Source of the DNA: Leishmania infantum JPCM5
Lineage: Eukaryota > Euglenozoa > Kinetoplastea > Trypanosomatida > Trypanosomatidae
Length of the DNA stretch: 64,000 bases
Direction of reading: 5' to 3'
Assembly (NCBI RefSeq): GCF_000002875.2
Contig: NC_009402.2
Coordinates: 5,001-69,000 of the forward strand
Shown here: positions 8,672 through 17,609 of the stretch, in pieces
How the letters are laid out: each line of letters starts with the position of its first letter
Position numbering within the stretch: the first letter of the stretch is position 1
Position numbers and translations under genes: made by a program
The notes under the pieces: generated by a model
Databases searched by the model: none
The model's input: only the letters and a program-made list of their open reading frames with translations
What the model was told of the DNA's origin: nothing

Positions 8672-10288
8672 CTAGTAATGGCCGAATCGCTTTAACCACA
8701 TGCAGGTGTGGAGCACTTCGTCAAGCTCATCGTGTGAGTGAGAGAGGAGAAACGCTGGAACGCCTGGCGTGCTCAAGGTAGACGAGTCTTCCGCGTCGTC
8801 GACGCTGACATCTGCAGTGTGGGCTTCGCGCCGCAGATGCCACCACACTACCGCCCAGCAGGGCGGGGCAAGAAATAGGTACGCAAAGACTAAAAGAAGA
8901 GCGTTGCGCAGCTGAACGCGGCAGATGCAACGCCCCAGACCATCTGCTTCGTCGATCCAGGCACATTGGAATTGCTGCTCAGCGGCGCGGCAGCCATTAC
9001 GTGAAAGGCCACCGCAGTTCCGCCCGAAAAAGTCTGACACGATTCCCGCCAGCGTTGGCGAGGGAAAGTCACCCAGAAGGTGGATGATGAATATGGAGTA
9101 GCTCACGGCATACGGGCGTAGGCCGGCTGGCACCACGGTGAGAATGGAGGCGTTGATGGGGGCTGTGATGGCAAACAGTGCTGTCACTGCTACCGCAAAA
9201 GTGGTCGCAAAGGCCAGCGCATCGGTGCTCATGAGGGCAACTACCCCGCAAGGGATCGCGATGAGGATCATGAGGATGTTGAACTGCTGGCACTGGATTG
9301 CACCAGCAGGACCAGTGCTGCCGCCCCAGTAGTCGACAGCGATGCCACCCCCCAGCGAGCCCACCACACCGCTGCACGTCGTCGCGATGCCCATGAAGAG
9401 CGCAGCGGTGGCCTTGGTGAGCTGCAGAGGCCCCTCGTGCAAAAAGGGTATTCCCCAGGTCGAGACGGCGCCGGTCACGAAGCAGTACATTGAAAATCCA
9501 AGCACAAGCAGCATGTAGTTTGCGTTGCATAAAATACAGCCAGTCGCGGTGAGAAAAGGCAACTGCGGGGCCGATTCCGTCGCCGTAGCAAGGTGGTAGG
9601 AAGCAGGGATGTAGCAGAGAAGCACCACAATGGGCAGCGCCGCCATCACCTCAGTTACATATATCACACGCCACGGCGTGAAGCCCCACAGCGTCGGGTA
9701 CGATGTGAGCAGACCGGCGCAGCCCATTCCCACCGCCGTTCCGATGGGGATCATGGAGTAAAAGAAACCGATCCACGATGTCCGATGCGTGGCAGGGGCC
9801 GTGTTGTCGATAATTGTCACGGTGAAGGCGACAAACGCAGCCTCTGCCACGCCAACAAGGATGCGACAGACCAACAGGACCGTGTAGTTGAGGGAGACGG
9901 CACAGGCGAGGCATGTAGCGCACCACAGCGCCATGCCGAGCAGAACGACCATCCTTGATCCCCATGCGCTACCGCGGCAGGTGAAGAGGGGGCTAGCAAC
10001 CACGTAGCCGATAATGAACCCGGAGACAAGGAAGCCCCTCTTGGCATCGGACAGCGGCGTGTCGTTGCCAGCGAGGTCTCGGTCGGAGCAGATGGAGGAG
10101 AGCGCACCGACTGTCGCGCCACGATCGAAGTAGAGCAGAAAGTTACTCATAGTAAACGTCCATAAGACCATGCGCGGCGTCATCCAGGCTTCACCCTCTG
10201 CGTCCATGGCAGATGTGCGGGTCGCACGGTCGCTGGATGCGTTGGGCAGCAGCAGTGTCGTTTCTTGCGATATCTCTTTCGTCCTCAT
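8672..10288 (-). CDS. Major facilitator superfamily transporter, spinster-like
   Basis: The 538-residue protein has about twelve hydrophobic segments, the first at residues 42-60 (TFTMSNFLLYFDRGATVGAL). The R-I-L-V-G-V-A-E-A-A-F motif and the GFFYSMIPIGTAVG loop are typical of spinster-type MFS carriers, which move sphingolipid-like or other lipid substrates; the substrate here is unknown. A Cys-rich loop (about residues 430-470, with CGG, CRAAEQQFQC and CICR) sits between late membrane helices and is probably lumenal or extracellular. The open frame extends to 10336, but its first codon there is TTG; the first ATG is at 10288 (MRTKEISQ). A later in-frame ATG (MDAEGEAW) is possible. Membrane location (plasma membrane or lysosome) cannot be told. 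Confidence 0.88.
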   Translation of the reverse strand: MRTKEISQETTLLLPNASSDRATRTSAMDAEGEAWMTPRMVLWTFTMSNFLLYFDRGATVGALSSICSDRDLAGNDTPLSDAKRGFLVSGFIIGYVVASPLFTCRGSAWGSRMVVLLGMALWCATCLACAVSLNYTVLLVCRILVGVAEAAFVAFTVTIIDNTAPATHRTSWIGFFYSMIPIGTAVGMGCAGLLTSYPTLWGFTPWRVIYVTEVMAALPIVVLLCYIPASYHLATATESAPQLPFLTATGCILCNANYMLLVLGFSMYCFVTGAVSTWGIPFLHEGPLQLTKATAALFMGIATTCSGVVGSLGGGIAVDYWGGSTGPAGAIQCQQFNILMILIAIPCGVVALMSTDALAFATTFAVAVTALFAITAPINASILTVVPAGLRPYAVSYSIFIIHLLGDFPSPTLAGIVSDFFGRNCGGLSRNGCRAAEQQFQCAWIDEADGLGRCICRVQLRNALLLVFAYLFLAPPCWAVVWWHLRREAHTADVSVDDAEDSSTLSTPGVPAFLLSHSHDELDEVLHTCMWLKRFGHY

Positions 10289-11161
10289 ACTGTCCGGAGT
10301 GCCTTCACTACTTTTACAAGGCAATCGTTCTCCCAATCTGCTGGGTTTGTGATGTTGGTCTTCTCTGCCTACTCCAGCTTTCGGAGTGTGTCACCGGTAA
10401 CCACGCAACTGGGAAGAGGCTGCGTTCCGCCTGTCGAGAAGGCACCCACCACGCAAGATGTGTCGGAGAACCGACAGCGTCGCCCGATGGTGTGTGATAC
10501 GCAAAGCCGCTGGCACAGAGAGCCGTACACTTCACCGGGTGATCCGCACAAGAGAAACAAGAACGCCGAAGCCCACGGGCACAATGAGAAAGAGAACAGG
10601 AGCAAGGCGAGGGGCAAAGGTGAGACAAGATTAAGTGGAAGCGCAGGGAGACCCGTCTCACCTCGCAGTTTGGCGAGACGTGCGTCTCGTACGACTAAAG
10701 ATGCCGCACACTGCACAGCGTGCGTGAAGAAAGGGAGTCCACTGCTGGTGAGGAAAGAGGAGGGAGGGAGGAAAGGGGCACAATCTCCGCAGAATAGGAG
10801 GCTGTACGCGATTCTACCACCAGGAGTACGAGAGATGAAGTCGCCGCGCGGAAGAGGGGCAGGCAGCGACTCTTGTCTCTTCTGGGTTTGGATGCACGGC
10901 AGCAGCCATCGCAGTCAGTCTAGCGGTCCAAAAGTAATATGTGCGTTTCGAGGCGATCGACTGGAAAGGTAACGAAGCAGCAGTAGAACTAGCAGAAGAA
11001 ATCAAGGACTATCGCCAGCGCGCCGAAGGTGTTCTATCCCACCATGCGCAGCAGGGGGGGGGTGGCCCACAACTTGCTGTGCTCCTTCCCCATCCGGATG
11101 CGCGACGACGGGGGAGGATACCACAATGTCACGCAAGGAACAAAAGCGCATCACACAACCC
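10289..11161. other. Intergenic spacer
   Basis: Purine-rich plus strand at 10545-10625 and 10730-10795. No protein-like ORF in either direction; the plus-strand open frame at 10265-10972 is basic and low-complexity. Confidence 0.6.
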
Positions 11162-14086
11162 TCACAGCAAAGGCATCTGCGCAGCAAGGTCGGCGATAGC
11201 AGCCTTCGACGCGTTGGCGTCGCTTAGGACACTCGTGAGCACCGCGACGACGGCGCGCCATCGCTCGACCAGCGCACGCCTCTGCAGAATGTTCCACTGC
11301 ACTGACTCATTCCACGCTTCAACGGCGAAGAACTCAACTACGGTTTCGCAGAGGTCAAGGTCTCGTGCCACCGTAGAGCACTCACCATCATCGCTGTGTA
11401 AGTGAGAGAAAGCGGAACGCAGCGAGGCATTCTTCGCAGTGAGATGAGGGAGGGCGGCGGTGAGGGCCTCGGAGACCAGCAGGCGTCCGTCAGCGTTACG
11501 AGCCATCTTGAATGCGGCGTAGATGGTTGCGAAGAGAGCGCCGAGTGCAGCAGTGGAGGCGACGTCGCTGCTGAGCTGCAGCTGGGCCGCGGCTAGCATG
11601 ATGTTGAGCGCTGCATCACATAGAGAATAGGAACCAGGAGGAGAAAGGCGTGAGGCCACGTAGTGGCACACTGCCGCCACTTGCTCGAGATCGCCTGAGC
11701 TTATGGCAGCCATACTAGGGAGTTCGTCGAGGCGCAGCGCTTCCACGTCAATGGGAGTAGAGGCATCGTGCGCCAGCATGTCACGCAGGGTCGCTTCTAA
11801 GCGCGCGAGAAACAGCGTTACACGCTGCCGTAGGGTGGAACTCTCGTCTGTGCTATTCCTCTCCTCGTCACACGAGCTGAGAAGGCTCGCGAGAGAGTCC
11901 CCGTGCCGCCGAAGCTCCATAGTGGAGAGAGCTGCTTGCCCAGCTGCGAAGGTGTCAAACTCGGTATCTAGCAACAGGCACAGCCGATTGCGCAGAAACT
12001 CGTCCGCCGCTGTCCTGGACCCCTCGGCCTCGCCGGCGTCGCTACGGTCTGCGTCAAGCTCCACTCCGGCCTGGAGGAGTCGCACGGCTCGTACAGGGTC
12101 GCTGTCAAGGAGCGCCTCGGCAGCGTACCAGAGAAACCGGCTCCACCATCGCGCGTCCGGCAACGTCAGTGACACGTTCTGCAAGATGGGACAGACGTGC
12201 ACCTCAAGAATTCCGCCAGCCTCGGCGCGGAGTCCCTCATTCTGGTCTACCAAGCATCCCATGGCGAACACCTTGGCAAACTCGATAATGCGCATCGGCG
12301 ACTGGTGCTGGTGAAATGCAGCAACGCATAATTCTGCCACCGCGCCAGCCGAGTGAAGCAACGACGATCGGAGCAAAAACGTGACGAGTTCGCTGCAGGC
12401 CCGCACCGCTGTCTCTCCTGCAGTGCATTCCAGTAGCGCTCTCACCCGTTCCATTCCATGGTCTTTTTTGTCAAGCAAAAACGCAATTTGCGCCTGGGCT
12501 TGCAAGGAAGATACCTCCAGTGCAGAAGCGATAGTCTTCACGTTGTGGCACAATGCCAGCGTCTGCTGGAGCTCTTCCGTGGCTTCTACGCCATTGTCAT
12601 GCATTGCGAGGGCCAGCTGTGTCATGTCCAGTAAAATGGCCTGTCGCTCTTCCTCCGAGGCAACTCCGCAGAAGAGACGCTGTGCGGTGTGCAGGCAGCT
12701 CCACCGAGTCGCGGCAGACAAGCAGCGCGGCTGCGCGTTTACCGCCATCGCTGACAGCCGCCAGAGGCAGCAGAACAGAAAGCGATGAAACGCTGGTGGC
12801 GGCGTATCACCATCGGAGAGGCGACGCAGCAGCTCCGCAACGCTCCACTCAGAGCAGTGGCGAATGAGAACGCAGAGGAGCCGGAACTGGTCGACAGCGC
12901 TCGCCGAGGCCGCCACGCGCCGATGCAGCTCCGCAAACAAAGTTTCCTGCATAGCGGGCATCTTCTCCAACGCAAGGCTTGCCATGGCGCACAGGTCCCC
13001 CACGGCAACCGTGGCATTGCTGCATAGCGCACGAAACAATGCCAACACCTCATCCGTGGCGTGACGGTGAACCTCGGCCTTGAAGCGGACCACGATGGGC
13101 TCGAGGGTGCGAAGAAGCTCGTACGACGTCGACGCCGCCTCCGCCGCGGCGTCATACTTGCCGCACAAAAGCAGAGAATACCCATACTGCAGGTATGTCA
13201 TGCCAAGAAATGTCCGCTGCTTCCCTGAGCGAGCTTTGACGGCTTTCTGCAGGCGCAGGGAGAGGAGAAGCATACTCTGCACCGAGGCCTGTACGTCTGG
13301 CATATGCTGCCCTGATGCGCATCCTGGCAGCCCCACTCCCTCGACCTTCGATGCACCGTGAGTGTCTCCATCGAGTGCACCTGTATTGGAGCGGTCCTCT
13401 TGCAGCGATTTCACACCGGCGTTGTAGATGAACTCGAGCAGCGCCTCTGTGTACGCCGTGCTTGAGCGCGTCTCCTCAGCCAGCTGGGTGGCAATGACAC
13501 ACGCGCGTTCGTGCTGCGCTGCCTCCCAGGCTGCGCGCAACTGAGCAAATTGAACCTCCGCGGAGAATCTGCGCATGGTGGAGCCGGGGACACCTGCGCA
13601 TGCCTTGACGACGCACGCCGCCCACGTGAGTAACTTTTCAGCGGCATCGATGTGGCGTGTACGGAGGAGCCCCTTGCTCGTCTTTAGGCACATCAGGATG
13701 CATTTCTCGGCGTCGTCTAGGTGGTGAGACAAGTGCGCTTCGCGAACCTCTTGTCCGGCAAAGACGCAGTGACTGCAGAGGAAAAGGTATGTAACTAGCC
13801 AGCGAGCCTGCACCTTCAGATCGTTGCGTTCTAATGGCCATCCGCATAGGGCTGTTGCGTTCCAGCTATCCAGCGCCATCACCTGCACGCGCAGCGCCGC
13901 CTTCATGGGAAGATGGACACCCTTCTCCACGACCGCGGAGACCCCATCGAGGTGAGTCGCCACCTCCCGCAGCGCTTCCTCGACGTGTACTGAGACATCA
14001 CCATCCAGCCAGCATGGAATCAGTTCGTGCAGCCACTCTGCGCACTTCACTACGCCAGACGTGCTCCCATCTGTGACTGCCGTCAT
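11162..14086 (-). CDS. Helical-repeat protein, SPO22/ZIP4-like (tentative)
   Basis: The 974-residue product is almost wholly alpha-helical with TPR-like hairpins and no membrane segment. Around residues 215-350 the order 'N-A-G-V-K-S-L... short acidic loop ...L-L-L-S-L-R-L... L-G-M-T-Y-L-Q-Y-G-Y-S-L-L-L-C-G-K-Y-D-A-A' resembles the SPO22/ZIP4 meiosis domain, in which TPR hairpins follow the same order. SPO22/ZIP4 proteins help crossover formation and synaptonemal complex assembly. The match is a remembered family pattern and weak; any TPR scaffold is the alternative. The open frame reaches 14146 but opens there with TTG; the first ATG is at 14086 (MTAVTDGSTSG). Confidence 0.7.
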   Translation of the reverse strand: MTAVTDGSTSGVVKCAEWLHELIPCWLDGDVSVHVEEALREVATHLDGVSAVVEKGVHLPMKAALRVQVMALDSWNATALCGWPLERNDLKVQARWLVTYLFLCSHCVFAGQEVREAHLSHHLDDAEKCILMCLKTSKGLLRTRHIDAAEKLLTWAACVVKACAGVPGSTMRRFSAEVQFAQLRAAWEAAQHERACVIATQLAEETRSSTAYTEALLEFIYNAGVKSLQEDRSNTGALDGDTHGASKVEGVGLPGCASGQHMPDVQASVQSMLLLSLRLQKAVKARSGKQRTFLGMTYLQYGYSLLLCGKYDAAAEAASTSYELLRTLEPIVVRFKAEVHRHATDEVLALFRALCSNATVAVGDLCAMASLALEKMPAMQETLFAELHRRVAASASAVDQFRLLCVLIRHCSEWSVAELLRRLSDGDTPPPAFHRFLFCCLWRLSAMAVNAQPRCLSAATRWSCLHTAQRLFCGVASEEERQAILLDMTQLALAMHDNGVEATEELQQTLALCHNVKTIASALEVSSLQAQAQIAFLLDKKDHGMERVRALLECTAGETAVRACSELVTFLLRSSLLHSAGAVAELCVAAFHQHQSPMRIIEFAKVFAMGCLVDQNEGLRAEAGGILEVHVCPILQNVSLTLPDARWWSRFLWYAAEALLDSDPVRAVRLLQAGVELDADRSDAGEAEGSRTAADEFLRNRLCLLLDTEFDTFAAGQAALSTMELRRHGDSLASLLSSCDEERNSTDESSTLRQRVTLFLARLEATLRDMLAHDASTPIDVEALRLDELPSMAAISSGDLEQVAAVCHYVASRLSPPGSYSLCDAALNIMLAAAQLQLSSDVASTAALGALFATIYAAFKMARNADGRLLVSEALTAALPHLTAKNASLRSAFSHLHSDDGECSTVARDLDLCETVVEFFAVEAWNESVQWNILQRRALVERWRAVVAVLTSVLSDANASKAAIADLAAQMPLL

Positions 14087-14899
14087 CTGCCGCTTCGTCC
14101 CTCTCCCTTTACCTTTTTTGGATGTGGTGATGAAACAAAGCGGCAAGCTTGTCTATGCCTTCGCACGAGGGAAGCAGGGCGCGGTGGGGGAGGGGGTGGG
14201 GGCATCACTGTTAGAAGAGAAAACGGGGGGCGGCAGCAATCGCAAGCAAGTAATAGACGGACGAGAGCGACGGAGAGGACGGCGTGGGCCGGTGAGCAAG
14301 GGGTGAGTGCAAGAGGCGGCGGCTACTGAGCCGACCTGGGCGCCATTGCCGAGGGAGCAGCAGCCGCTAGGCTCCTTTTTGTGCGTTACATGGCTCGCAG
14401 GAGGCAGCACGGGTGGCGGAGAGGCTGGGAGAGACCGACAAGCTAGAGCCAACGTCCCAGACAAGACCCATCGTGGATCTCCGCACGGATGGGTTCGCTG
14501 CGAGTGACGGAGAGGAGAGTACGCGCAAAAGACGAAAAAAGTCCGCCATGCACCATGGTCAAGTGATCTGCACCGAGACAGCGCGGTTTTCTTGAATCCA
14601 TGTGGACAACGTAGAAGAGTGAGAGGGCGTAACGTGAAGACTCTCCAGCCCTTCCATGAGCATAACGCAAAACCGACTGAAGGCGCATCGGCAGAAACAT
14701 ACAACGTACGAACCCACAAGCGTACGTCGCAACGCCGATCAGCGCCTGGCGCGCATACAAATTAACAAAAGAAAACACAAAGACGGAGGCCGGACGGTGG
14801 CTCAACGAAAACAGCACGCACACACACACACACGAAACACAAGCATCAAAGCAGAGCAGATGATGCCGCTCCCCTCCCCTCATCAAGACACAAAACCGC
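14087..14899. other. Intergenic spacer with CA repeat
   Basis: Contains a short (AC)n run at about 14817-14833 and poly-G stretches near 14185-14230. No gene seen. Confidence 0.6.
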
Positions 14900-15373
14900 T
14901 CATCGCTTTTGTGACTCTATGATGGCACGTGCCTTCTCCACCTCTTCCTCCTGCGTTATATCACGCTCGCGCTCGCGCACCATCTGCATAATCTGCTTCG
15001 ACACCCGGTGCTCGCGCACCTTGCGCTCCAGAACCGGGGTTGTGGGGCCGACAGTGTACGCATGGTACACGAAGGACAGCCAAATGTTACAAAAGAGGAT
15101 AACGCAGATGAACACCATCGACATCACCATCGTCTTCCACAGCTGCATCTGTGTCTTTCGCCAGATCCACCGAGCGCGGTTCGTGCGAAACGGCTTTGTC
15201 CAAAAACCTATCTTGTTCATAACGAGCATGCGGTAGAACATCGTTCGACGCGCTAATGTGTCCTTTACCGGGCCGGCACCCGGTCCCCACATGCCTGGAC
15301 GGTCCGAGTACTTGGACGGTGTGGGAGCCAAATGACCCCGGTTCATTCGGGGCACCGTGCAGCGACGCAGCAT
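14900..15373 (-). CDS. Small single-pass membrane protein, probably mitochondrial inner membrane
   Basis: The ATG at 15373 opens a 157-residue protein. Residues 1-50 are rich in Arg, Pro and Gly with almost no acids (MLRRCTVPRMNRGHL), a mitochondrial-type presequence. A basic, Trp-rich stretch (58-80) leads into one strong membrane helix at about 82-105. A charged helical tail follows, ending in a coiled-coil-like Glu/Arg stretch. This layout is common among kinetoplastid-specific subunits of respiratory complexes and ATP synthase, but I do not recognise a specific one. The frame is open upstream to 15727, yet that extension has no presequence-like start and low protein character. Confidence 0.75.
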   Translation of the reverse strand: MLRRCTVPRMNRGHLAPTPSKYSDRPGMWGPGAGPVKDTLARRTMFYRMLVMNKIGFWTKPFRTNRARWIWRKTQMQLWKTMVMSMVFICVILFCNIWLSFVYHAYTVGPTTPVLERKVREHRVSKQIMQMVRERERDITQEEEVEKARAIIESQKR

Positions 15374-15990
15374 GGTGAATGAGTTTTGTTCTCGCTTTGG
15401 GTTCTGTAGTAACGGCCAAGTCTGCGAGCGCAGTAAAGCAGTCCGCAAGCAAACAATGCGAGTGAGAAGCTGGTGCACGTCGAGCGCAACTCGGAAAGTA
15501 GTCCCCCGGTAGCAAGTACTTCGGACAAGAACTGTCGAAGTAGGCGGACTGTCTACAGCAGTGCTCTGGTGGAGAAGACACGGCTTGGCGGTGCAAAGAA
15601 AAAAGGGGGCAACAAGTAAGCAGTGGCCATTCGTCGAAATAAGTAGAAGACGGAGATCAACACAAGGGAAACAAGGCGAACCCACTGCAGACGGTCCAAT
15701 GCGGCGAACATCTGCCGCAGAAAGCACACATTCACGCTTCGTACAAAGGCGTGCATGTGCGCAAGGTGGCCCGTACCCCTAGGTACCACTCTATCTCTCT
15801 GAGTACAAATGAACACATCCGAGCATCTTTTTTTTTGTCGAGGGGAAAGGGAGGCTCACAGCTGTCATGTTCAGCAGCAGTTTCCGCACTGTTGGCGAGC
15901 CCTCCCTCTCTGTAGCGTGCGCTAGAAACAAGTTATGGATTAGCTGCAAGCCGGTGTATACCTTGCGGAGAAGGAGCAACGCTGCGCTAG
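15374..15990. other. Intergenic spacer
   Basis: 5' flank of the small mitochondrial-type gene. Pyrimidine-rich on the minus strand at 15595-15660 and 15828-15850. No gene seen. Confidence 0.55.
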
Positions 15991-17320
15991 CGCAGAGAAA
16001 TCACTTAGTTTTCAATGGCACCATTGAGTGAGCAACACGTCGGGATATATGTGCAAGCAATCATAGCTCATGTACCGGTGCTGCACTGCGGCCAAGTCCT
16101 GGCCGTCGAGCGGGTTCCTCCTGTCCTTCCTCGTCCGTTCCTCTCGTTGCTTGCGGCGCGATCAGCGTCAGAGGGGACTCGGGCGGACAGCATGCCTTGA
16201 TTCACAGCGGGCCGCGTCCAGGGTCCTGCGCTTGAGCGCGGAGGCCGGTGGCGCCAGTTGTGCGGGTAGCAGGGCGGCGCCCATGCACATGCCGCATGAG
16301 TGCAGGGGGGATGTTGCGCAACCCCAGGTTACAGCCCCCCCCCCGAAGCCCCGTGCACGGCCTGTATACCATGCTTCGCCCCCGGTCGCCTCAAGCCGCG
16401 GCGCTCCATCATCTCGCGTGGGGGGCTCTTCACGCGGAAGTCCAGAGGACTCGATGGTGCCTATCGGACTGCTCTCGTCGTGCTTCCGGCATCTGCGCCT
16501 CATGAGCCTACGCGGTCAGACTCAGGGGGGGGCGCCGCATGCCTCGCACACACATGCGCCGTGGCGCTGATCGGTATAGATCTCTTCGCGCCCTCCTCGG
16601 TCATCGCTCTTGCGCTGCTGGCCTCTGCCTGCTTTGCTCGGGATGTGGCACACCGTGCCAGCTACGGCTAGCCGCACGTGTGCGCGGTGCCCGCATTCCC
16701 GCATATTGGCGCCTGATTTCAGGACGGCGCTGTTGCCTCGGGGGCTCGCTGCCGTCATCTTGCAGCTTCTGTCAATGCCATGGACGGGGCGTCTCTGGAT
16801 AGCGTGCTCGCATGCGCTGCGACAGGTGGGGCCGCCGTTATGCGTCGGTGGCGGCATGGGGCATTCTGCCTTCCTCTGAGCTCCCGCACGCCACTCGCAG
16901 GGGTGCGCGTGCCAAGCGGAAGGGAACCGCGGATAGACATGCGCCTGCACACAGAGAGCTCACACCTTGTCCTTGTGAGGGCGTACAGGGGGTGGGGGTG
17001 GGGGCGGGGGGCAGCCCTAGACACACAACCCGGGAAGCCCGGGAAGCCCGCGCAGCGCGCGAGAGATGTGCGTAGTCACAACACTGCGTGCAGAGCCATG
17101 GTGTGAGGAACGACGTGGGTTGCGACACCCACGCTGAGCGATCCGCGACTCTTGCGTAGCATACCGCGCACCACACACCAGGCAGAACGCCCTCATCGCA
17201 ACCGCGGTCGGGTGCGTGGCTGCCGCAGTGCTAGCTGTGTCGTTGGCAGCACGTCATCTTGCCGCTGCCGGAAGCCGAAGTACGGACAGGTGCCTCTGCG
17301 GAAACGGGGTGGCGATGGTC
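15991..17320. repeat. GC-rich non-coding block, possible degenerate retroelement
   Basis: About 1.3 kb with clearly higher GC than the flanking spacers and no purine/pyrimidine strand bias, unlike every other intergenic stretch here. It has runs of C9 and G8, and a 9-base direct repeat CCGGGAAGC near 17029-17047. All frames are short and none gives a recognisable domain. Scattered C-x-x-C and H/C patterns in plus-strand frames near 16600-16700 are weakly reminiscent of zinc-finger ends of ingi/L1Tc-type elements, so a decayed DIRE is possible. The SIDER 5' hallmark was not found here. Confidence 0.3.
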
Positions 17321-17609
17321 AACTGTCGTCTTGTGAGCCGAGCGTCGGTGTTCTTCTGTTGTGGCACGGCTGCCGCCAAGAAGAGCAAACGGAGAACAAG
17401 AAAGAGACGCACACGCATGCTTATTAGTGAAGCCATGAAACAAAAGGAAACAGTAAACTGTACAAGCATGATCAATGGAGAAACACTGTAGTCTACATGG
17501 GTGAAAAAGAGGGCATACCCTCGAGAGCGCAAAGAAGAGAGCTGCACAGAAGTGCGCCCGGTGAAATGCCTGTGTGTGTGTGGGGGGGGGGGAGGAGGGA
17601 GGGGGCCTC
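17321..17609. other. 3' flank of the zinc-finger gene
   Basis: Short (GT)n followed by a G-run at 17573-17592 lies just downstream of the zinc-finger stop codon. Nothing else seen. Confidence 0.5.
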
